Assembly: GCF_025966695.1 (NCBI RefSeq) | Contig: NZ_JAOEIY010000005.1 | Location: forward strand, 372,001 to 436,000 | DNA from: Stutzerimonas sp. S1 | Lineage (GTDB): Bacteria; Pseudomonadota; Gammaproteobacteria; Pseudomonadales; Pseudomonadaceae | Length of the DNA: 64,000 bases | Direction: 5' to 3' | Part shown: positions 1 through 6,490 of the stretch, piece after piece | Position numbering within the stretch: position 1 is the first letter of the stretch | How the letters are laid out: each line of letters opens with the position of its first letter | Notes under the pieces: generated by a model | What the model saw: only the letters and a program-made list of their open reading frames with translations | What the model was told of the DNA's origin: nothing | Databases searched by the model: none | Program-made: the position numbers and the translations under genes

Positions 1-204
1 CTGCAGGGCAACATGGACCCCAGCGTGCTGTATGCCAAGCCGGAGGCGATTCGTGCCGAGGTTGGCCGCATCCTCGCCAGCTTCGGCCACGGCGATGGCC
101 ACGTCTTCAACCTTGGCCACGGCATTACGCCGGAAGTCGATCCAGCCCACGCCGGTGCCTTCATCGAGGCAGTACACGAGTTGTCAGGGCAGTATCACCG
201 CTGA
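1..204 (+). CDS. hemE: Uroporphyrinogen decarboxylase, C-terminal fragment
   Basis: The window opens inside this gene; the frame is open from base 1 and ends at a TGA at 202-204. The 67 visible residues match the C-terminal end of HemE, which converts uroporphyrinogen III to coproporphyrinogen III in the cytoplasm. The motif [12 protein letters not shown] followed by a short helix and the final QYHR is typical of the end of this family. The N-terminal four fifths, including the catalytic Asp, lie outside the window. A rho-independent terminator follows immediately, so the gene is the end of its transcript. Confidence 0.93.
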   Translation: MQGNMDPSVLYAKPEAIRAEVGRILASFGHGDGHVFNLGHGITPEVDPAHAGAFIEAVHELSGQYHR

Positions 205-222
205 CGCACGCTTTTACGAAAT

Positions 223-245
223 GGGCCGCCTCTCGCGGCCCTTTT
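223..245 (+). terminator. Rho-independent terminator after hemE
   Basis: A 7-bp perfect stem (gggccgc pairing with gcggccc), a 5-base loop, and a run of four T. It starts 19 bases past the hemE stop codon. Confidence 0.8.
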
Positions 246-248
246 CGT

Positions 249-527
249 TCAGGGCTGCTGGTAATGGCCCGGCTCGTGCTCATGGATTAGTCGGGTTACG
301 CGAATGTCCGTGATCCCCAGGACTTCGGCCTGTTCCCGCAGTTGCGCCTCGTCCGCATCGGCGTTCGGCATGATCAGGCTGTTCTCGGCGTCGGCGTTGT
401 GTAACTGGATGAGATGCCGCGCGGCGTCGGCTTGCGACAGGCGTTCGGTCTCCGCTTCGACGATCTCGGCACGTGGATCGTTCTGATAGATGTAGTTGAC
501 TTCGAATCTGTGTGGTTTGCCGAACAT
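249..527 (-). CDS. Small hypothetical protein (92 aa)
   Basis: I do not recognise this protein. It is 92 residues, acidic, without signal peptide or membrane segment, with a long helical central stretch rich in Ala, Glu and Asp, and a His-rich tail (HEHEPGH). It is considered real because the ATG is preceded by a strong Shine-Dalgarno sequence (aggag, 6 bases upstream), it fills the gap between the hemE terminator and the pigment cluster, and its residue composition is protein-like, unlike the Arg/Ser-rich shadow frames. It lies downstream of and on the same strand as the cluster, separated by 121 bases, so it could be read through from it. Function unknown. Confidence 0.6.
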   Translation of the reverse strand: MFGKPHRFEVNYIYQNDPRAEIVEAETERLSQADAARHLIQLHNADAENSLIMPNADADEAQLREQAEVLGITDIRVTRLIHEHEPGHYQQP

Positions 528-648
528 GACGGTCTCCTCTGTGGACGCGTTCTGTTCGGTGGACTGGTCGACGGATTCGATCGTTCCGCCGCGCAGTCAG
601 TTGATCGTCGAGACGACACCTCCCGAGGAGGCGCCGCTCCGCACTTTT

Positions 649-1089
649 TTACTTCACGTTAGCCAGATCGGCCTTGATCGCGACGCCAGCCATGATGGCG
701 CCGGCATGGCATTCGTACTTCTGGCTGTCCTTGTACTCGACGTGCTTGTAGTTGCTGACGATGTTCACCACCGCATTGGCGCCGGCAGCCTTGGCGGCCT
801 GCTGCATGGCGATCAGCGCCGATTGCAGCGCCCAGCTGCAGGCGCCTTCGTCGGTCTTGTTGAAGGCGTTGGTCTTCTTGCTGGTGGTAACACCGCTACG
901 CACGACCTTGGCATTCTTCGGCGTCTTGCCGGCCAGATAGAACTTGACGCTGCCATCCAGCCGGCCGGACTGGGTGGCTTCGGCGACGACGGCGTCGAAC
1001 GGCAGGTAATGGGTGGTATCACGGGCCTGGCTGATGCCCGGCAACACCAGAAGCGCCAGCGCTGTGCCTATCCATGCGGTTGTTTTCAT
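649..1089 (-). CDS. Secreted protein at the end of the aryl-polyene cluster (excinuclease-ATPase-like misnomer family)
   Basis: A 146-residue protein with a clear signal peptide (MKTTAW, then a hydrophobic core, cleavage probably after ISQA around residue 22). The mature part has two cysteines (GACSW and YECHAG) that could form a disulfide, and an Ala-rich helix leading to a NAVVNIVSNY strand. Homologues are often annotated as an excinuclease ATPase subunit, but no ATPase motif is present and the export signal argues against DNA repair. It is the last gene of the minus-strand pigment operon, 31 bases after the ketosynthase stop. A periplasmic or envelope role in pigment placement is plausible but is inference. 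Confidence 0.8.
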   Translation of the reverse strand: MKTTAWIGTALALLVLPGISQARDTTHYLPFDAVVAEATQSGRLDGSVKFYLAGKTPKNAKVVRSGVTTSKKTNAFNKTDEGACSWALQSALIAMQQAAKAAGANAVVNIVSNYKHVEYKDSQKYECHAGAIMAGVAIKADLANVK

Positions 1090-1120
1090 CGGCTTTTTCC
1101 TTGCGGTTGGTGGGTGAAAC

Positions 1121-2353
1121 TCAGGCCCAGCGGCGGAAGATCAGCGAGGTGTTGATCCCGCCAAAGGCGAAATTGTTGTTCATTACATATTCGTGCTGCA
1201 TGGCCCGCGGCGCGCCCTGCAGATAGTCGAGTTCGCCACAGCGCGGGTCGACCGAATCCAGATTGAGCGTATGGATATAGCGATCGCGGTTCATCATCTC
1301 GATGCTGAACCAGGATTCCAGCGCGCCGCACGCGCCCAGGGTGTGGCCGAGATAGGACTTCTGCGAGCTGATTGGCATGCCGCTGCCGAACAGCGCCTGG
1401 GTCGCGTGGGTTTCGGCGATGTCGCCCTGCTCGGTGGCGGTGCCATGGCCATTCACGTAGCCGATGGCAGTCGGTGCGAGTCCGGCATCTTCCAAGGCCA
1501 GCTCCATGGCCCGGCGCATGGTCAGCTGCTCGGGCTTGGTCGCATGCTGGCCGTCGGCGTTGCTGCCGAAGCCGACCAGTTCGGCGTGAATCGTCGCGCC
1601 GCGGGCCAGGGCATGCTCCAGCTCCTCGAGCACCAGCATGCCGGCGCCTTCGCCGATCACCAGGCCATCGCGGTCGCTGTCGTAGGGGCGCGGCGAGGTA
1701 TGCGGTGCGTCGTTCTTCAGGCTGGTGGCGTAGAGGGCGTCGAAGACCATGGCCTCGGTGGCGCAGAGTTCCTCGGCGCCGCCGGCCAGCATCAGCGGCA
1801 GGCGACCGAACTTGATCGCCTCGTAGGCGTAGCCGATGCCCTGGCTGCCGCTGGTACAGGCGCTGGAGGTGGGGATCACCCGACCGGTAAGGCCGAAGAA
1901 GATGCTGATATTGGCCGCGGTGGTGTGCGGCATCATGCGGATGTAGGAATTGGCATTCAGCCCGTCGGCCACCGAATTCAGCAGCATGTTGCCGAATGCC
2001 TTGATCTCCTCGGTGCTGCCGGTGGAGGAACCGCAGGCAACGCCCATGCGTCCGTCACGGATCGAGGCATCGTCCAGTAGGCCAGCATCGGCCAGCGCAC
2101 GCTCGGCGGCCAGCACCGACAGCCGCGACACTCGGCCCATGCTGCGCAGCTGCTTGCGCGTCCAGTGCGACGGCACACTGAAGTCGTCCACCGGGCCGGC
2201 CAGACGGGTGTTCAGTTCAGTGAAGCGATCCCATTCATGCATGCGGCGGATGCCGCTGCGGTTGGCGCTGAAATTAGCTTCGATGCTTGCCCAGTCGCTG
2301 CCCAGCGAGGTGATGCCGGCCATGCCGGTGACGACTACACGTCTGCCGCTCAT
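1121..2353 (-). CDS. Beta-ketoacyl-ACP synthase of the aryl-polyene cluster (ApeR-like)
   Basis: A 410-residue FabF-type condensing enzyme with the whole Cys-His-His triad: Cys166 in SSACTSGS, His303 in NGHGTAT and His337 in YLGHTLG. It would catalyse decarboxylative Claisen condensation of malonyl-ACP with the growing polyene. The start is the ATG at 2353, which overlaps the ketoreductase stop by one base (translational coupling); a longer reading to 2545 is only out-of-frame overlap with the upstream gene. The C-terminal NNNFAFGGINTS segment is the usual end of the thiolase fold. One of two catalytically complete ketosynthases in the cluster; by order it corresponds to ApeR of the E. coli APE system. 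Confidence 0.93.
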   Translation of the reverse strand: MSGRRVVVTGMAGITSLGSDWASIEANFSANRSGIRRMHEWDRFTELNTRLAGPVDDFSVPSHWTRKQLRSMGRVSRLSVLAAERALADAGLLDDASIRDGRMGVACGSSTGSTEEIKAFGNMLLNSVADGLNANSYIRMMPHTTAANISIFFGLTGRVIPTSSACTSGSQGIGYAYEAIKFGRLPLMLAGGAEELCATEAMVFDALYATSLKNDAPHTSPRPYDSDRDGLVIGEGAGMLVLEELEHALARGATIHAELVGFGSNADGQHATKPEQLTMRRAMELALEDAGLAPTAIGYVNGHGTATEQGDIAETHATQALFGSGMPISSQKSYLGHTLGACGALESWFSIEMMNRDRYIHTLNLDSVDPRCGELDYLQGAPRAMQHEYVMNNNFAFGGINTSLIFRRWA

Positions 2354-3081
2354 CAGCACAGCCCTCCGTTGACGGCGATGACCTGCCGGGTGATATACGC
2401 CGCCTCGGCGGACATGAGGAAATTCACCGCACCGGCGACCTCTTCCGGCGTGCCCATGCGCTGCGCTGGAACCATCTTCAGCATTTCCTCGATGGGCAGT
2501 TCGGCATCGAGCATCTCGGTGTCGATCAGCCCGGGCGCAACGCAATTGACGGTGATTCTGCGCTTGCCCAGCTCCACCGCCAGCGCCTTGGCCGCACCGA
2601 TCACACCGGCCTTCGATGCACTGTAGTTGACTTGGCCGCGGTTGCCGATCAGGCCGGATACGGAGGTGATGCAGACGATGCGCCCCGGCTGGCGGCGGCG
2701 GATCATCGGCATGGTCAGCGGCTGCAGCACGTTGTAGAAACCGTCCAGGTTGGTGCGCAGCACCTGGTCCCAGTCGTCGTCGCTCAGTGCCGGGAAGGCG
2801 CCGTCGCGGGTCAGGCCTGCATTGCAGACCACGCCGTAGTACGCGCCATGCGCTTCGACGTCGGCTTCCAGCTCACGCCGGCAGGCGGCGCGCTCGGCGA
2901 TGTCGAACTGCAGGATGCGCGCGCTGCGACCCATCGCCTGTATCTCGGCCTGGACCGCTTCGGCCTGATCGCGACGCGAGCGGCAATGCAGCACGATGTC
3001 GTGGCCAGCCTGGGCCAGGCGCAGCGCGATGGCGCGGCCGATGCCGCGGCTGGAGCCGGTGACGAGGACGGTTTCACTCAT
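2353..3081 (-). CDS. 3-oxoacyl-ACP reductase, FabG-type SDR of the aryl-polyene cluster (ApeQ-like)
   Basis: A 242-residue short-chain dehydrogenase. The NADP-binding loop TGSSRGIGR lies at residues 8-16, CNAG at 86-89, and the catalytic Ser140, Tyr153 and Lys157 (YSASK) are all present. It should reduce each beta-keto intermediate before dehydration, which together with the dehydratases gives conjugated double bonds because no enoyl reductase is present in the cluster. The start at 3081 overlaps the upstream dehydratase stop by four bases, so translation is coupled. Located between a dehydratase and a ketosynthase, as in known APE clusters. Confidence 0.93.
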   Translation of the reverse strand: MSETVLVTGSSRGIGRAIALRLAQAGHDIVLHCRSRRDQAEAVQAEIQAMGRSARILQFDIAERAACRRELEADVEAHGAYYGVVCNAGLTRDGAFPALSDDDWDQVLRTNLDGFYNVLQPLTMPMIRRRQPGRIVCITSVSGLIGNRGQVNYSASKAGVIGAAKALAVELGKRRITVNCVAPGLIDTEMLDAELPIEEMLKMVPAQRMGTPEEVAGAVNFLMSAEAAYITRQVIAVNGGLC

Positions 3082-3530
3082 GGGGCAGACTCTTGTAGGT
3101 AACTCGCCACTTCGGGCGGGCGGAACACGTTCAGGCGCGCCTCGGCATGGATGCCGGGCCCGTCGAGATGACATTCGAAGACGCCCATGCCGTTATCGTC
3201 CTGCAGAGAGCGATGGGCACGGACGCGCAGGGCGGCGCCGACCGGAAACGCTTCGACATTGCACTGGTAGCTACGGGTACCGAGCAGAAAGCCCAGCTCC
3301 ACCGGTTGGCCGGCCTGGCGTGCATGGCAGCCGGCGAACGCGGCGACGCTCTGCGCCATGATCTCCACGCCGACCCAGGCTGGCAGGCTGCCGTCGGCTG
3401 CGCTGAGCAGGCCGTCGGCACGCACCTGCAGCACGGTTTCCACACTGTCGTCGTCGAAACGCTCGACGCCGTCGAGCAGGATCATGTCGCCGGCGTGCGG
3501 CAGCAGCTCGGCGATGGGCCAGTCGATCAC
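3078..3530 (-). CDS. 3-hydroxyacyl-ACP dehydratase, hotdog fold (ApeP-like)
   Basis: A 150-residue single hotdog domain. The N-terminal LLPHAGDMILLD carries the conserved His12 of the FabZ/ApeP group, followed by the helix AWVGVEIMAQSVAAFAG (around residues 51-67) that forms the core of the fold and holds a Glu expected at the active site. It would dehydrate 3-hydroxyacyl-ACP to trans-2-enoyl-ACP during polyene growth. It starts at ATG 3530, overlapping the upstream ketosynthase stop by four bases. It is one of two dehydratase units here; the other is fused to the AMP ligase. Confidence 0.9.
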   Translation of the reverse strand: MIDWPIAELLPHAGDMILLDGVERFDDDSVETVLQVRADGLLSAADGSLPAWVGVEIMAQSVAAFAGCHARQAGQPVELGFLLGTRSYQCNVEAFPVGAALRVRAHRSLQDDNGMGVFECHLDGPGIHAEARLNVFRPPEVASYLQESAP

Positions 3531-4723
3531 GGTGCATCCCCCAGAATCAGGCTGATGTTGTTGCCACCGAAGGCGAAGGAATTGCTCATCATCCGTCGCG
3601 GCCTTGTTGGATTCATTCGCGTACCGACTGCTACCAGCTGCAATGCCGGCAACGCCGGATCGGGCTCGCCATCCCAGCGGTGCGGCGGCAGCTGCTGATC
3701 GGGGTTGAGGGGCGAGAGCGACAGCCAGCAGAACGCCGCCTCCAGCGCACCGGCGGCGCCGAGGGTGTGGCCGGTCAGCGGCTTGCTCGATGAGCAGGCC
3801 ACGCCCAAGGGGAACAGCGCGGCGACGGCGGCGCTTTCCATGGCGTCGTTGTGGGGCGTGGCGGTGCCGTGCAGGTTGAGGTACGCGATCTGCTCGGGTG
3901 TGCAGCTGGCGCGGGCCAGCGCCTGGCGCATCGCGCTCAGGGCGCCGTGGCCCTCGGGATCGGGCGCGGAGATGTGATGGGCGTCGGAACTGGCACCGCC
4001 GCCGAGCAGGGCGATGCCGATTTCGCCGTCGGTATCGCGGGTCATCAGGAACAGCACTGCTGCCTCACCGATGTTGATGCCGTTGCGGTTGCGCGAGAAT
4101 GGATTGCACAACGTCTCGCTGGTAGCTTCCAGTGCGGTGAAGCCTTGCAGGGTCAGGTCACTCAGGCTATCCACACCACCACACAGCACCGCATCGCAGA
4201 GGCCGGCGTCGAGCAGGCGCTTGGCGCTGAGCAGCGCGCGGGCGCTGGAGGTGCAGGCGGTGGAAATGGAGTAGCAGGGGCCGGCCAGTTGCAGCCACTC
4301 ACCCAGAAAGCTCGCCGGTGCCGCCAGTTCCTGATGCGCGTAGTGGTAGCCGGGCGCAAACGAACCCTCGCGTAGCAACCCGGCGATGCCCTGCGAGGCT
4401 TCCTGAATACCCGTAGTGCTGGTGCCCAGCACCACGCCGATACGACTCTGGCCGTAATGGGCGATGGCCTTGCGGATATCGCTTTCGATCTCCAGCACGG
4501 CAGCCAGCAACAGCTGATTGTTGCGCGTGGCATGACGCGGGTCGTCGTCGGGCAACGCCGGCAGTGCGCAGCGGACCGCGCCCACCGGCAGTCGACGGCC
4601 GGCCACCGGCTGCGGGTGAACCTGCATGCCCGATGTATCGCCAGCGAACAGGCGCGATGCCACCTCGGCCTTGCCGCTGCCGAGCGCACAGATCACGCCG
4701 AGGGCGTTGAGGTAGGCGGTCAT
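3527..4723 (-). CDS. Beta-ketoacyl-ACP synthase of the aryl-polyene cluster (ApeO-like)
   Basis: A 398-residue condensing enzyme with Cys157 (STACTSSA), His285 (NLHGTAT) and His319 (LTGHTLGAAG), so catalytically complete. It diverges clearly from the ketosynthase at 1121-2353, consistent with a division of labour between starter condensation and elongation. The ATG at 4723 overlaps the lipoprotein stop by a single base; a reading extended to 5206 only shadows that lipoprotein in another frame. In the E. coli APE system, ApeO forms a heterodimer with the chain-length-factor-like ApeC; the equivalent partner here would be the protein at 16756-17487. Confidence 0.93.
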   Translation of the reverse strand: MTAYLNALGVICALGSGKAEVASRLFAGDTSGMQVHPQPVAGRRLPVGAVRCALPALPDDDPRHATRNNQLLLAAVLEIESDIRKAIAHYGQSRIGVVLGTSTTGIQEASQGIAGLLREGSFAPGYHYAHQELAAPASFLGEWLQLAGPCYSISTACTSSARALLSAKRLLDAGLCDAVLCGGVDSLSDLTLQGFTALEATSETLCNPFSRNRNGINIGEAAVLFLMTRDTDGEIGIALLGGGASSDAHHISAPDPEGHGALSAMRQALARASCTPEQIAYLNLHGTATPHNDAMESAAVAALFPLGVACSSSKPLTGHTLGAAGALEAAFCWLSLSPLNPDQQLPPHRWDGEPDPALPALQLVAVGTRMNPTRPRRMMSNSFAFGGNNISLILGDAP

Positions 4724-5229
4724 CAGTGCTGGCTTCCGGTCGTATCGGGCAAGGGGGCGACACCATAGGTCAGACCCGGCGCCACGTCGAGTTCGAAGCT
4801 CAGTGCGGATCGATAGCGTACCTGCCAGCGCACGCCGCCAGCCTGGCGCAGCTGTCGCTCGCCAGGACCGGACTGTTCGGCCGCGGCGCCATACAGCGCG
4901 GCCAGTTGGTCGCGCCTGGTCAAGGCGAACAGCAGCGCGGCGAACAGTTCGCGCGCCTCTGGATTGGGTCGTAGCAGCCCCTCGGTGTGCCAGTCGCCGT
5001 CGCGCAATTGTTGCCGCGCGAGCGGGATGCCCAGCGGATCGAGCAGCGACCAGCGCAGAGCGGCTTCTTCGCGCTGGATCACCAGCAACCAGTCCGCCGG
5101 CTCGCTGCCCCGGCGCTGCACATGAAGCTGCAGCGGCACGTCCAGCGCTGACGTGGTTGCCGGTAGCGGTGCGCGCGCCGCGCAGCCCTCCAGCAGCACG
5201 AAGCACAGGCCGAGCAGCAGTCGCTTCAT
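4723..5229 (-). CDS. DUF3261 outer-membrane lipoprotein (ApeN-like)
   Basis: A 168-residue lipoprotein. Starting at ATG 5229 gives MKRLLLGLCFVLLEGC, a type II signal peptide with Cys16 in the lipobox LEGC. The residue after Cys is Ala, so outer-membrane sorting by Lol is expected. The body is a LolB-like mixture of strands, with a WLLVIQ strand and an RWQVRYRSALSFELDV strand near the end. DUF3261 lipoproteins occur in APE clusters next to a LolA-like protein and an MMPL exporter and are thought to help pigment transfer. The start upstream at 5331 was rejected because it lacks the signal peptide at its N-terminus. Confidence 0.88.
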   Translation of the reverse strand: MKRLLLGLCFVLLEGCAARAPLPATTSALDVPLQLHVQRRGSEPADWLLVIQREEAALRWSLLDPLGIPLARQQLRDGDWHTEGLLRPNPEARELFAALLFALTRRDQLAALYGAAAEQSGPGERQLRQAGGVRWQVRYRSALSFELDVAPGLTYGVAPLPDTTGSQH

Positions 5230-5239
5230 TTTGATCCGC

Positions 5240-6490
5240 TCAGACACCGGCACCCGCCGAGCAGAGTTCGGCCAGTACGCGCAGGCGGCGTTTGGGTTCG
5301 GCGACATAGGGGTTCTTTTCGTCCCAGGCATAGCCGGCGAGGATCGAGCTGATCATCCGGCGGATCTCCGGCTGGGCGTGTTCGTAGTAGATCACGTCCT
5401 GGAAGCTGCAATCGTACCAACCCTCCACGTAGGTCCGGAAGGTATCGACGCCGCGCTTGAGCGGGGCGGCGAATTCGCGCTCCCAATCCACCATTTCGCC
5501 GCTCAGCTGGCGATGCAGCACACCGGCAGCCATGTGTGCCGAGCGCATGGCGATGGTCACGCCGGAGGAAAACACCGGGTCGAGAAACTCGGCGGCATTG
5601 CCGAGCAGGGCGAAGCCCGGACCGTGCAGACTCTTGACGTTGGCCGAGTAGCCGCCGATCAGTCGTGCTGGGGTGTCCCATTCGGCGTTCTGCAGAATGC
5701 GTTTGAGGTTCGGTGCCTCCTGGACGAATTCGCGCAGGCAGGCATCCAGATTCACCGGCCGGCCTTCGTAGCGTTCGGCACTGGCGACCACGCCCAGCGA
5801 ACAGCGGCCGTTGCTGAACGGGATGGTCCAGTACCAGACGTCCCGCAGTTCGGGATGGGTGGTGATAAGGATCTTCTCGCGGTCGAAGCGCGGGTCGTCG
5901 ATGCGATCTTCGATGTGGGTGAAGACCGCCCGGCGTACCGGGAAGCCCGATGGCGCTTCCAGATCAAGCAGCTGCGGCAGCACACGGCCATAGCCGCTGG
6001 CATCCAGCACGAAGGCGGTATCGACGCGGTACTCGCTGCCGTCGGCCCGCCGAATCTGCAGCCAGGGCCGCTCGCCGGTGAAATCCGCCGCGGTGACTTC
6101 TTCCTCGTAGCGAATCTCCACACCCTGCAACGCGGCCTGATCGGCCAGCAGCTTGTCGAAGTCGGCGCGCTGAACCTGATAGGTGCTGCCATGACCGGCG
6201 GTGAATTTGTCGCGGAAATCGAAATCCGTGTAGCGCTCGCCCCAGCCGAAGGCCGCGCCGTGCTTGGTCTGGAAGCCCGCCGCGCGCACCGCCTCGAGCA
6301 TGCCGGCTTCCTCGATGAAGTCCAGGCAGTGCGAAAGCAGGCTCTCGCCGATGGAGAAGCGCGGAAAGCGCTGGCGTTCGATGATCAGCACGTCGTGGCC
6401 TTGGCGCTTGAGCAGCGCGCCGGCGATTGCGCCGGACGGGCCGGCTCCGATGATCACGACTTCACGGTGTTGCGATTCAAGCGGCGCCAT
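5240..6490 (-). CDS. FAD-dependent oxidoreductase with flavin-dependent halogenase motifs
   Basis: A 416-residue flavoprotein. The Rossmann GAGPSG is at 15-20 and a second FAD contact is at GNAAEFLDPVFSSGV. Two halogenase hallmarks are present: WYWTIP at 219-224, fitting the WxWxIP signature, and GFQTKHGAAFGWG around 72-84, placing Lys76 where the HOX-binding lysine of phenol/pyrrole halogenases sits. Geranylgeranyl-reductase-like enzymes share the fold, so a desaturase or hydroxylase cannot be excluded. It is set tightly between the exporter and the lipoprotein in the pigment operon, so its substrate is probably the aryl head group, free or ACP-bound. Xanthomonadins, related aryl polyenes, are brominated. 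Confidence 0.85.
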   Translation of the reverse strand: MAPLESQHREVVIIGAGPSGAIAGALLKRQGHDVLIIERQRFPRFSIGESLLSHCLDFIEEAGMLEAVRAAGFQTKHGAAFGWGERYTDFDFRDKFTAGHGSTYQVQRADFDKLLADQAALQGVEIRYEEEVTAADFTGERPWLQIRRADGSEYRVDTAFVLDASGYGRVLPQLLDLEAPSGFPVRRAVFTHIEDRIDDPRFDREKILITTHPELRDVWYWTIPFSNGRCSLGVVASAERYEGRPVNLDACLREFVQEAPNLKRILQNAEWDTPARLIGGYSANVKSLHGPGFALLGNAAEFLDPVFSSGVTIAMRSAHMAAGVLHRQLSGEMVDWEREFAAPLKRGVDTFRTYVEGWYDCSFQDVIYYEHAQPEIRRMISSILAGYAWDEKNPYVAEPKRRLRVLAELCSAGAGV

